Assembly: GCA_039654915.1 (NCBI GenBank)
Contig: CM077593.1
Location: 62,812,501-62,876,500 of the forward strand
Reading direction: 5' to 3'
DNA length: 64,000 bases
From: Aquilaria yunnanensis
Lineage: Eukaryota; Streptophyta; Magnoliopsida; Malvales; Thymelaeaceae
Position numbers and translations under genes: made by a program. The notes under the pieces were generated by a model. The model was not told where the DNA came from. It saw only the letters and a list, made by a program, of their open reading frames with translations, and searched no databases. Positions 22,498 to 33,243 of this stretch are shown in pieces (position 1 is the stretch's first letter; every line of letters starts with the position of its first letter).

Positions 22498-23517
22498 TGA
22501 TGCGAACCCCTATGGTATAAGGACCATGAAACGCGCCCAAGATGAGATTCAAGCTCCACAAGACATCAAAAAGACTGGGTTTAAAACCCCCACCCCTAAT
22601 CAACCTGTGATTAGAAACGAGAAGTATAGAACTCCAAGAACACAAGCACACTTGTGCACCAAGGCAGTCCGCCAAGAACCAAAGAGAAAACCTCTCCAAA
22701 GAGCAATATTATTTCGAAACTTTTCTGTATGTTTACATCCAGAATATGTGCCTTTATATAGGCCTAAACTAGGGTTATAAGCTGGGCAAAATTCGCAGCC
22801 TAAATCCCTTAGGAATCCTAGATACAAAGACATAGGAAATCCTAGTCAAATTAGGACTCTAATTCCTAGTTTGAACAAGTTTAATGAATGCAGCATATGC
22901 CACTTGTCCAAAACGATTTAAAACTATTCCATAGCCTAAATAACTTCCTAAATAATGTATCTAAATAGGATTTGAACGAAAATAAACTATAAATACAAGA
23001 TTGGCCATGAAAACCCCAAAATAGTCTTCTCGGGTGGTTCCTGCTTGTGTCTTCAACTTCAAGCTGAAATTCGAACTTGATGCAGCAATGATTTCTCAAA
23101 ATGCAAAGCATGAAAGTTGTAGATCTCTTTCTTAGCTTCGAAACCACACTTGAATCACACAAAATGGACTTCTAAATCGAAAGATATTCCCAGAATACTG
23201 CAACTGCTTCTGAACCAGCGATAACTCGTAAATCGCGACTTTGAAGCTAAATTGGACCTCCTTAACGTGCAAACTGGGTTTGATGGTCTTCATATGACTT
23301 GTAGCTCCAGATGTTATCCTTCCAATGAATCAAGAATTACTCAATTCAGATCTGTTTACCTCAAGATATGATTTTTCTACCAGAACATCACCAATCTGTC
23401 AACATCCGAGCTTGAAGTGCACTAGTGAGCTCCTTAGCCTTTTTCCTTGTCATTGGCCCACTAGAAACCTTCAATGGATCCTTTCCATCCTTGGTAGTGC
23501 CTTCTTTGATCGTATCA
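22498..23517 (-). mobile_element. G3 5' LTR
   Basis: 1,020 bp. It differs from its partner at about five sites, including the pair that gives GCCAAGAACC here (type B state) against CACAAAGAACC in the 3' LTR. Confidence 0.93.
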
Positions 23518-24831
23518 ACATACCTTGTCCTCTTGACCTTTTTGGACAAACCCCTCAGGTTGTCTCATATATATCTCCTCACTCAAATCACCATTGAGAA
23601 AGGCGGTCTTTACATCCATATGATGTAACTCTTGGTCCAGATTTGCCACGATGGCAAGTAATATCCTGATGGAAGTGAATTTCACAACAAGAGAGAAGGT
23701 TTCTTTGAAATCAACACCCTCCTTCTGTGTAAAACCCTTGGCCACCAAACGGGCCTTGTATCTTTCGATACTTCCATCAGAGTTCACCTTGATCTTGAGA
23801 ACCCACTTGTTCCTAATTGCCTTATGGCCTGGAGGAAGATCACTTAGCTCCCAAACCCCATTGAGATGCATTGAATGCAACTCATCCTTCATTGCATTTA
23901 GCCATTCTTCCCTCTATGCACCCTCAAGAGCCTCCTTAATGTTATTTGGTTCATCTATCTCAGATGCAACCAAGTTTGCCTCACTATCCAAGATCCACCA
24001 TTCCTTAAGTGGTCTGAATTTCGTCATTGATCCGGTCAATGTAAGCTGAGATGGAGGCAACTCATGCTCCATCTCTTGAGGCTCAAAGTCTTGCCCTTGA
24101 GTGTCCTCAACTCCCTCTTGAACAAAATCTTCCTCTTTTTAAAGTCTTGCTCATGTTGGTCCACAATAACAGGGATTTCTGGAGCCATTGCTCCATGTGG
24201 TTGAGGTATTCCCTCTAGAGTAGGTGCATGCGTCCCAAGTGTCCTTATGACACTTAGTTGATCCTTATCTAGGATCTGGCTTAATGAGGTTAAGTCACCA
24301 CGCTCACCAACTTTGGGGAACTCATCCTCCACAAAGTTAGCATTCCTTGCAACAAAGATGTTCCTAGTTTTGTGACTTATGTCCAAGAACACATAACCCC
24401 TAGACTGTTCAGCATAACCAAGGAAGGCACACCTCCTCCCTCTTGGACCCAACTTTCCCAAAGGGTGGTCCGTTATGTGAACATAAGCTAAACAACCCCA
24501 AGGGTGCAAATAGCTTAGGTTAGGAGTTTTATTCTTCCATAACTCATATGGAGAAGAGTTCACATTCTTCGTGGGTACTCTGTTAAGGACATGAACTGCA
24601 CACAGCAGTGCATCACTCCAATAAGTGATGTCTAAGTTGGCCTTTGCCATCATGGAACGTACCATGTCCATAAGAGTTCTATTCTTCCTCTCAGACACTC
24701 CACTCTGTTGGGGTGTCCAAGGAAGAGTGAACTCCCTCTCAATACCCTTCAAGTCACAAAATGCCTTGAATGCGTTTGATGTATACTCTCCACCCCTATC
24801 TGTCCTCAAGGACTTAACCTTCTTACCTACT
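23518..24831 (-). pseudogene. C1 Pol fragment: integrase C-terminal half to RT N-terminal half
   Basis: Copia Pol on the minus strand, continuous with 16142-17223 before G3 inserted. It starts within the integrase core (RTDRGGEYTSNAFKAFC, then GVSERKNRTL with the catalytic Glu) and runs through the GKLGPRGRRCAFLGY region and linker to RT (NKWVLKIKVNSDGSIERYKA, MDVKTAFLNGDL). Lesions include a frameshift near 24137 and a TAG near 23913-23915. At 24831 the integrase joins directly to an LTR end at 24832, so Gag, protease, the integrase N-terminus and the leader are deleted. It is not functional. Confidence 0.88.
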
Positions 24832-25370
24832 AAAGATTTCAGGATCTCATGATAACATATATTTATGTTATCTACTCATGTACATGCCATATGCATTTTG
24901 ATTATTTGAGTTCAACATGGATATAGACATGCATAATTCTAATTCTTAACATTGCACTTAATATAATATGTTATATAGCATGTCAGTTTTACATACAAAT
25001 TATGTCAAATAAATCCTAGCATGCTACTAAGAACATACATGTAATAAATGGAACCTAGCATGCTGCTAAACCAAGAAAGAATGTGCACCTTTCTTCTTGG
25101 TTATCTTTGGCGAAAACTTGAGGAGGACTTGATCTTGGAGGAGCACCTTGAGGCTTGAATTTAGATGAAGAAATCTCAATGATAATCCACCAACAATGCT
25201 CTAAATAAGTGTCTAATATTTCGGCTTATTTAAGGAATGGAAGGAGTAGACTTTTCTTTCAAGAAATTGGAGCAAATGGAGTGCCAATCAGTGCTTAAAA
25301 TGGCCGGCCACTAAAGGCTATTTATAGATGACCAAAAGGCACACCTTTACACCAAGCAAGGTGTCCTTTA
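24832..25370 (-). mobile_element. C1 LTR fragment, right end of inverted composite
   Basis: The R/U5 side of a minus-strand C1 LTR (AAGATTTCAGG at the start, TATA on the minus strand near 25319-25328). Its U3 is cut at 25370 by a C2 LTR. It faces the LTR at 8004-9261 in inverted orientation. Confidence 0.82.
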
Positions 25371-26758
25371 TGTTGGGTTTCAGGAGCCAAACAGCGCAGC
25401 GGAATTTAACCGAAACCCTCCAGGATCCAAGTGAAACGGGGTAAACCGGGTGTTCGAAAATTTCATACCTAATTTTCGGTTGAGATCTCTCACTCAACTG
25501 TAGAGTCGAATCACAAAACCTGAACAGTTGACGTGTTCAGGCTCTCTATGGTATCCACACGAGCCTCTCGGGATCACCACGCTTCCACCGTGTCCCGGCA
25601 GATGCGTTTCTCTTGCGCTCGCAGTGCTAGCTTGCGTCCTCCAAGGAATTGCAAGAGAAGAGTGCGGCTGTCCTTTTGGGAGGCTAGGGCAAGGAGACCT
25701 GCGAAATTCTCACTTAAAAGTTGCATTTATAGTGAGACTCAACTTCCAGGCCTAATGGGTTTCAAAGCCCTAATCCAATTAGGATTTAATTTCGGGCTTA
25801 ATAATGGCTCAACTTCTTGGCCCATTATTAATACGAAATTAAAGTGAAACCATAACCCAAATAATTAGCCCATGCACTCTAATGATCCAAATAGCTCTAT
25901 GTGTGCGACCCAATAGGCTCTTGCCAACATGGCAATGATCATAAATCACATTTATGATCATAAGCAATGAGCGGTGTCTAGCAACACATCATTGCTACCC
26001 AAGTGACAAGATTGTCGGTGAATCGACTAACCCTTTATGATCATCACCGATATATGCCATTGTCCCTTTGTCCAAGATATCAAGACTAAGCACGAGACAT
26101 GGAATGTGTCACTCTCGTATAGCCCAATCTTTTGGTCTCTTGATTACCGAGTAGACCAAATTAAACTGACGACATTGATATCATATATCAACTCATCGGA
26201 GCATGGCCATGCATTTTCTAAGTCTCACTCTATCAAGGGGCCCAAAGATATCACTCCCGTTACATAGGAGGGACAAATCCCATCTTGATCATACAAATCC
26301 CTCCGCATGATATGTGACATACCCAATGACCTCCTTCAAGTTCACTCAGTTACGAGCAACAAAGGAAAGTATCAAAGTATGTGACTCACATGTAGGGAAC
26401 CTTGATGATCTTAGGTCGAAGGACTACATATATCATGATCACTATGAGAATCACTTATGACACTCATATAACGATCCATGAAGTGTTCTCATGGTGGGTC
26501 GGTCCAGTACACAAGTTCTCCAACTTGTACCCATATGTAGACTACATATCTCATATTAGTCTCCACATATGCTAGTCGTTATGTATTATTGCAACCCGTT
26601 CCACAATAATACTAGACTAGGGACATTTAAGAATATCATTATTCTAGGGTTACAATTATGTTTATTATGTTACGCAGAAACAAAACAACAAACAAAATTG
26701 CTGGATTAATGCCTCAATAAAATATCATGACTCAATGTGCAAAAATACAATCATCTCA
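25371..26758 (-). mobile_element. C2 copia LTR, inverted relative to the C2 genes
   Basis: Reverse complement of the C2 solo LTR at 50263-51679, starting at its 3' terminus (TGTTGGGTTTC on the plus strand) and matching to CAATCATCTCA near 26758. It lacks the last ~28 bp of the LTR 5' end. The C2 gag-pol that follows is on the plus strand, so this LTR points the wrong way for a normal 5' LTR. The frame at 25528-25755 lies in the LTR and recurs in other copies; I do not treat it as a gene. Confidence 0.85.
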
Positions 26759-27817
26759 CCGGCTAGCGGGACTACCGTATGCGAAGCGCCACATAAATAA
26801 AAACTGGTTAATCAACACGCGAAAATTGGCATGCATCTTTGTTGAATGAGATTTGACATGATATGCTGATTGGTGTTTGAAGCATGGTGCATGGTTATAG
26901 CCCTTGATTGGTTGTACTTGTAATTACGGCCTGCGAGTCGTGCCTTTTCTTATCACTCTCATTGTACATTCCCTTCTCACCTTACTCCCCTCGAATGTAA
27001 CTCGAGGTTTCTATTATTGATGTAATGGTGCATTATGGGATCGTCCAAGGTGGTATGTCCAAGGAGGTGACAACAAAAGGGCAACCAAGAAAGGAAGAGA
27101 AGGAGCTTGTGAAGACTCTTTTCTTTTCTTAGGCTTTTATGATATTCTCATTGGCTTGAGAATATCGCATAGTTTGGGCTCTAACCATGTCACGTTTATT
27201 TCTTGTAAGCATGAGATGCATGTTTTATATTTGTATGTGATGCATGTATAAAACAACCGGAGATAACAAATTGGTGAGATCAAAAGAAAAAATCCCTCAA
27301 ACAAATATTAAGTCATTAAATGTGATGCCTTCCAAATGTTGGCACTCGTCAAGACTTTGATCAACATTAGGTGGGTTTGCCAAAGCAAAGCACCTATGTT
27401 CATCTTGGTAAGGCACGATGGGATAATAGTGATATCCAAACTGCTAACTTTGGGTTCGACTTAACTAAGTCATCCTAATAGGATTAGGGACTTAGAGGCA
27501 TAGAGTTGGGCTTAAGTTCATGAGATGAGCTTGGACAAGTGTTGTTCACCCAACTATCCAAGAGTTGCATAAGATGCAATTGGCAAGGAGTTGCCTACCT
27601 AAATAGCTGTAACTTGAGAGAAAAGCCAAAGCTGACTCAGGTTGTAGTCAAATATGGATCTTGGCCCACTAGAATACCTTAGCGCCGAGGTGTTCCGAAA
27701 TAATATCGAGGGTTATTATTTTGAGGAAAATAGTGGGAGTATCGTTTAATAAAATTTCTTATTAAATGAATTAAAATACATGACTCTTACACTGCATATT
27801 TACTGTTGTAGATTACC
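26759..27817 (+). other. C2 leader-like noncoding region
   Basis: 1.06 kb with no credible frame, between the inverted LTR and the C2 Gag ATG. I see no clear tRNA primer site, so its 5' end may be rearranged. Assignment to C2 rests on position only. Confidence 0.5.
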
Positions 27818-28381
27818 ATGGCACAAAACACATCGACACTTTCGTTGCGATCGATCCTTGAGAAGGAAAAACTGAATGGGACCAACTTTCTCAAATGGTA
27901 CCGAAACTTGAGGATAGTCCTCAAATAAGAGAGAAAGGCTTATGTCCTAGAGCAGCCCATTCCAAATGAGCCTGCTGCCATTGCTCCAAGAGCTGAAAGG
28001 GATGCTCACAAGAGGCATTCTGATGATGCTTTGGATGTTGCATGCATCATGCTTATTACCATGGAATCTGAGCTTCAGAAGCAACATGAGAACATGGGGG
28101 CGTTCGATCATATCGAACATCTCAAAATGCTTTTCTAATAGCAAGCTAGGCATGAGAGGTTTGAGACCTCTAAGGCATTGTTTCAGTGCAAGATGTCTGA
28201 GGGAAGTCCCGTGGGTCCTCATGTGCTCAAGATGATTGGGTACATTGAAAATCTTGAGAATTTGGGATTTGCTCTTCAGAAAGAGTTGGCTATTGATGTA
28301 GTCTTGCAATCGTTGCCTGAAAGCTACAGTCAGTTCATCATGAACTATAACATGAACGACCTTGACAAGTCCCTCCCTAAA
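27818..28381 (+). pseudogene. C2 Gag N-terminal part (broken)
   Basis: Starts at ATG 27818 (MAQNTSTLSLRSILEKEKLN), the UBN2-type Gag of Ty1/copia elements (GTNFLKWYRNLRIVLK). A TAA at 27926-27928 and further stops and shifts near 28136 break it. The later part is readable as EGSPVGPHVLKMIGYIENL and NYNMNDLDKSLPK (28178-28381). G4 inserted at 28382; the frame resumes at 42824 with LLNMLRTAEQNLKKAKP. The duplicated target is CTAAA on the left and CTGAA on the right, one mismatch. Confidence 0.85.
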
Positions 28382-29170
28382 TGATGCGAACCCCGATGGT
28401 ATAAAGACCATGAAACGCGCCCAAGATGTGATTTAAGCTCCACAAGACATCAAAAAGACTAGGTTTAAAACCCCCACACCTAATCTACCTGTGATTAGAA
28501 ACGAGAAGTATAGAACTCCAAGAACACAAGCACACTTGTGCACCAAGGCAGTCCACAAAGAACCAAAGAGAAAACCTCTCCAAAGAGCAATATTATTTTG
28601 AAATTTTTCTGTATGTTTACATCCAGAATATGTGCCTTTATATAGGCCTAAACTAGGGTTAAAATCTGGGCAAAATTCGCAGCCTAAATCCTAGATACAA
28701 AGACATAGGAAATCCTAGTCAAATTAGGACTCTAATTCCTAGTTTGAACAAGTTTAATGAATGCAGCGTATGCCACTTGTCCAAAACGATTTAAAACTAT
28801 TCCATAGCCTAAATAACTTCCTAAATAATGTAAATAATTAGGAAAAATAAAATAAGATACGTTACATCACAAGATTGGGCATAAAAACCCAAAATAGTCT
28901 TCTCAGGTGGTTCCTGCTTGTGTCTTCAACTTCAAGCTGAAATTAGAACTTGATGCATGCATGATTTATCAAAATGCAAAGCATAAAAGTTGTAGATCTA
29001 TTTCTTAGCTTTGAAATTACACCTAAACCACACAAAACGGACTTCTAAAGCCAAAGATATGCCCAAAATACTGCAACTGCTTCTGAACCAGCGATAACTC
29101 GTAAATCGCAACTTTGAAGCTAAATTGGACCTCCTTAACGTGCAAACTGGGTTTTATGGTCTTCATATGA
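28382..29170 (-). mobile_element. G4 outer LTR, U3-truncated
   Basis: Starts TGATGCGAACC and stops at CTTCATATGA, missing about the first 220 bp of U3. It is directly abutted by another LTR start at 29171. Confidence 0.82.
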
Positions 29171-29202
29171 TGATGCGAACCCCGATGGTATAAAGACCAT
29201 GA
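29171..29202 (-). mobile_element. Terminal piece of G4 middle LTR
   Basis: 32 bp from TGATGCGAACC to the target duplication CATGA (29198-29202). The LTR continues after the nested C1 at 37994. Confidence 0.85.
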
Positions 29203-29719
29203 TGAAGATTTTCAGGATCTCAATAATAACATACTCTTATGTTATTCATTTGTGTATATGCCACATGCATATAAGTTTTCCATACATATTGTCTCAAAAA
29301 ACAATATCTAGCATGCTATTTGAGTTCAACATGAATATAGACATACTTATCCAGTCAAACAAACTTAGCATGCCACTAAGATCATTCATAAAATTTAAAT
29401 CCTTAGCATGCTACTAAAGCAAGAAAGGATGCGTACCTTCCTTTTTGATAGTCTTGTGCTGAAAAGGAAAAGGAAGGACTTGATCTTAGAGATACGCCTT
29501 GAGGCTTGAATTGAGATGAAGAATCTCAATGTAATTCCACCCACAATGCTCTAAGAAAGTGTCTAATATTTCGGCTCTTTAAAGGAATGAAAGGAGGAAT
29601 TTTTCTCTCAAGAAAAATGGTGCAAATTGAGTGTAAAATTCGTACTCACAATGGCCAGCCACTAAAGGCTATTTATAGATGACCAAAAGGCACACCTTTA
29701 CACCAAGAAAGGTGTCCTT

Positions 29720-29930
29720 TAAGCCAAAGAACACTTCCTTTGGCTAAGGGTCATGTATGGTGGCGAAAATACATGTCTTTTAGCCAAGGAACACTTCCTT
29801 TGGCCTATAACCACCCATAACTACCTTATGGGCGAAAATACATGTCTTTTAAGTCAAGGAACACTTCCTTTGGCCTATAACCACCCATAACTACCTTATG
29901 GGCGAAAATACATGCCTTTTAAGTCTAAAG
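29720..29930 (-). repeat. 70-bp tandem repeat in C1 LTR
   Basis: The marker ACACTTCCTTTGGCCTATAA recurs at 29791 and 29861, exactly 70 bp apart, with a diverged earlier unit. It lies upstream of the TATA box in U3 sense order and is found in every C1 LTR. Confidence 0.75.
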
Positions 29931-30279
29931 GACATCACATTTGGTGCAATAACCACCTCAACCACCTCCATGGCCGAACATAAATGTCCTTTAAAGTCAA
30001 AGGACATCACTCTTGGTGCTATAAGCACCCTATGGCCGAATATACATGTCCATTCACCCAAGGAACACTTCCTTTGGATGAAAGGACATGTTCTTTTAGC
30101 CAAGAGTTATTTCTTTTGATGAAGAGACATACCTTTACACAAAAGATGTGTCTCTTGGTGGTTTTGAGCTAAAAACAAGGTGAGCTGGCACAAAGCTAGC
30201 TCAATATGCTACTTATGTACCATTGAGCTCCTTTGAGCTCCAACCTAGCACCATGAACTAAGGTCCAGCTCCAAGAACT

Positions 30280-30720
30280 ACCTTGAGCTGGAGTTAGCTG
30301 CTTTCAGCTGATGTAAACTGAAGTCCAGCTACACTCAGCTACCAAAAGCTGAAGTGAGCTGACTTGAGCTGAAGTCCAGCTACATTCAGCTACCATAAGC
30401 TGAAGTGAGCTGACTTGAGCTTACTTGAGCTAACTTGAGCTGAAGTCCAGCTACATTCAGCTACCATAAGCTAAAGTGAGCTGACTTGAGCTGAAGTCCA
30501 GCTACATTCAGCTACCATAAGCTGAAGTGAGCTGACTTGAGCTGACTTGAGCTAACTTGAGCTGAAGTCCAGCTACATTCAGCTACCATAAGCTGAAGTG
30601 AGCTGACTTGAGCTGACTTGAGCTAACTTGAGCTGAAGTCCAGCTACTTTGAGCTACTTATAGCTGAAGTGAGCTAACTTGAGCTAAGGGGAGCTACTTC
30701 TAGCTGCCTTAGATACCTTT
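30280..30720. repeat. AGCT array, ~10-bp period, in C1 LTR
   Basis: AGCT tetramers recur about every 10-11 bases over some 400 bp (AGCTGAAGTCC, AGCTACATTC, AGCTACCATA, AGCTGAAGTG, AGCTGACTTG). Blocks of ~51 and ~71 bp are themselves repeated. The array is part of U3. Confidence 0.85.
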
Positions 30721-30791
30721 TCAAGCTATAGTTAGCTCAACGAGCTCAAATCCTATCTTAAAAGGATCTTGGTGCGCCAAGAATTCCAACA

Positions 30792-32079
30792 AACTCCCAC
30801 TCGCACTAAGATGCTTTTAAAACTCCCAGCTCCCACTCAAAACAAAACTCCTTAATCCTTATAGCCGAAATAATCTAGACACTTCTACATATATAGAGTT
30901 GTGGGTGCGACCTCAAGGCACACACACTAAGTCTCTTCTATTGAGGTTGTTAGACTCTCAATAGAAGATTGTCCTCTCCTCATAGTTTGAACTCTTCAAA
31001 CTTTCCTTGAACACATCAAGTACAAGTGTGTTGCTTAAACACATCAAGCTTTCTTGAACACATCAAGTTTTTTCTTGAACACATCAAGTTTTGCCTTTCA
31101 GACCCCAGACATATGATACACTTCTTAATCACAATCAGTCTCTTTCTCTGAATTTCAACTCCTTGAAATCCATGATTGTATTAAGCATTGTGTACTCATT
31201 TAAATCACAATTCAATCTATCATACTACTCACAGTAATATGTGGGCCCAAGATTGAATTTAGTGAACGTGTACCATCTTAATGTCTTTCCTTTGAGCTTC
31301 AACTACTTAGGTCAATGAATTAACATGATCACCCAAAAGGAGGATACTCCAGTCTCATTTCTCTAAGACCTTCGACAACCAATCAAAGTGATCATAATTA
31401 ACTCAACTTCCTAATAGCAAGCTATAGTCACTAAGAGTCTGATTTGAAGAATCTCACACTAAGCAAGAACAGAGACAACTTGCTTAAATTCTTCTATGGT
31501 CGTATTTCATGGTCATGGAACACTTGGAAACACATCCATTAAAGTTCCAGAATACACTTCTAAGGTGTTTTACTCATGTCACTCCCACTTGGAGTGATCT
31601 CCATTCCAATTGAGGAGTGTGTCATTTCTCCCTCTTAAAACACCATTAAGTGTACTCCTCTTAACATATAAAAGGAGGACATGTCAATAACCATGAAATT
31701 TCTCCATGTAAGCCCTTGCTTACATCTAACATAGGCTAGGATGTATGAATGGTCATACAAACTGAATGCACCAAAGCATTGAACCTTGATTACTCATAAT
31801 CTAGGCGACCATGAAAGGCTAAAGTGTCATGTGTTGGAGCATGACTCCCACTTAAATGTACCATTCATTTAAGTCTTTAGCCAGTCTCATCCTTAATCTT
31901 ACACAAAGATCAAGGGCGAATGACTCGTGTGAGAAAGTCATTCTCTACCTATGTTTGACATGTTCATTTGTTCGTTGTGTTTTCGAAAATTGAACTGATT
32001 ATTTCATAAAATAATCTATATTATCACAAAAATAATACTTAACATGTGTGACACCAAAGAGGTGAAGTACATCCAACAT
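30792..32079 (-). other. C1 3' noncoding region with polypurine tract
   Basis: 1.29 kb between the Pol stop and the 3' LTR, with no credible frame. Next to the LTR the minus strand reads AGTGGGAGTT, a typical copia polypurine tract. Four copies of an AACACATCAAG motif lie at about 31008-31092. The region is conserved in the 57124 copy (58713-59967). Confidence 0.75.
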
Positions 32080-33243
32080 TTACATTCTTCTAAGACCCAT
32101 TGCTCTAACATGTCGAGCAAACACAAGTGGTGGCAATGGCTTAGTGAGAGGATCTGCCACCATCAGGTCTGTAGAAATGTACTCAATCCTAACTTCACCC
32201 TCTTCAATTGCATCCCTTACAAAGTTATATTTCATGCTAATGTGCTTGGTTTTTCCATGGTATTTGGGGTCCTTAGTATAAGCCATGGCTGCCATACTAT
32301 CACTGTAGATAGTAATAGGTCTCTCAATAGAAACCTTGGACTCCAAATTCTTAAGGAAATAACCTAGCCAAAGGGCTTCTTGTACAGCTGAGGCACATGA
32401 AACAAATTCAGCCTCCATTGTGGACAATGCTGTACAAGTTTGCTTCTTACTACACCAAGTAGTAGCACCACCATTTAGCATGAAAAGATAACCAGATGTA
32501 GACTTGCTGGAGTCTCTATCCCCACCCCAATCAGCATCAGAATAGCCACGTAAACCAAAGTCTTTACCTTGGTAACAAAGCCAATAATCCTTAGTACCCT
32601 TGAGGTACCTTAGGATCCTCTTGACATTCTTCCAATGCTCCAGACCAGGGTTGGAAGAATATCGTGCTAAAAGACCAACCGCTTGGCTGATGTCTGGCCT
32701 TGTACATAACATGGCGTACATCAAGCTACCAATGGCACTTAGGTAGGGAATCTGAGCCATCTCTTCCTTCTCCTTTGGAGTCTTAGGACATAAGTCCTCT
32801 CCAATCTTGCAACCATATGCAAGAGGTGTACTCATGGGCTTTGCATTTGTTAAGTTGAACCTTGCAAGAATCTTATCAATATAAGATTCTTGAGAAAGGG
32901 CCAATAGCCTTGCCTTTCTATTCCTCAGGATCTTCACCCCTAGAATAAAGGCAGCCTCTCCCATATCCTTCATGTCAAAGGTGGAAGACAACCATCCCTT
33001 GATGGTACTTAACAATGCAAGCCTATTACTTGCAATCAGTATATCATCTACATATAGAGTCAATACTGCAAAACTAGACCCAGAAGAGTACAAGTATACA
33101 CAATGGTCTTCATGCATCATCACAAAGCCATAGTTTGTGATTGCATGGTGAAACTTCAAGTACCACTGTCTTGAAGCTTGCTTAAGACCATAGATAGACT
33201 TCTTTAGTCTACATACCTTGTCCTCTTGACCCTTTTTGGACAA
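32080..33243 (-). CDS. C1 Pol, second part: RT C-terminal half and RNase H
   Basis: 387 residues that continue the polyprotein after a one-base frameshift. RT motifs are KKSIYGLKQASRQWYLKF and YVDD (in LTLYVDDILIASN). The Ty1/copia RNase H follows: YSDADWGGDRDSSKSTSGYL, STMEAEF, IYSDSMAAMAYTK and the C-terminal DPLTKPL. RT copies the RNA to DNA and RNase H removes the RNA template. The apparent start MSKKGQ is only the first ATG in this frame. The sister copy at 59968-61680 reads straight through, with four T's where this copy has five (plus strand, about 33233-33237). Confidence 0.93.
   Translation of the reverse strand: MSKKGQEDKVCRLKKSIYGLKQASRQWYLKFHHAITNYGFVMMHEDHCVYLYSSGSSFAVLTLYVDDILIASNRLALLSTIKGWLSSTFDMKDMGEAAFILGVKILRNRKARLLALSQESYIDKILARFNLTNAKPMSTPLAYGCKIGEDLCPKTPKEKEEMAQIPYLSAIGSLMYAMLCTRPDISQAVGLLARYSSNPGLEHWKNVKRILRYLKGTKDYWLCYQGKDFGLRGYSDADWGGDRDSSKSTSGYLFMLNGGATTWCSKKQTCTALSTMEAEFVSCASAVQEALWLGYFLKNLESKVSIERPITIYSDSMAAMAYTKDPKYHGKTKHISMKYNFVRDAIEEGEVRIEYISTDLMVADPLTKPLPPLVFARHVRAMGLRRM

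Larger units (their letters stand above)
17224..23517 (-). mobile_element. G3: complete, young, non-autonomous G element
   Basis: A 6,294-bp element with two 1,020-bp LTRs, perfect TSD ACATA (17219-17223 and 23518-23522), primer site 22483-22495 and polypurine tract 18244-18257. It sits inside the C1 RT frame. It is the only internal region here with the zinc knuckle and protease. The LTRs differ at about five positions by eye (about 0.5%). No RT, RNase H or integrase is present, so mobility needed trans-acting enzymes. Confidence 0.95.
29203..30791 (-). mobile_element. C1 3' LTR
   Basis: 1,589 bp. Minus-strand TATA at 29669-29679, 70-bp repeats at about 29720-29930, and the AGCT array at about 30280-30720. 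Confidence 0.95.

Noticed and set aside
25528..25847. Arg-rich frame (MFRLSMVSTRASRDH) also seen at 46984-47205 and 51295-51516 on the opposite strand
   Set aside because: All three lie in C2 LTRs, with no matching family and no start context. Best seen as chance LTR frames.
26759..27817. Possible host gene fragment between the C2 LTR and gag
   Set aside because: No frame of useful length on either strand and no splice-like exon pattern; position fits a retroelement leader.
29891..30119. Frames on both strands in C1 U3 (MGENTCLLSLKD and its antisense)
   Set aside because: They fall within the 70-bp U3 repeats and are copied with each LTR; not credible genes.
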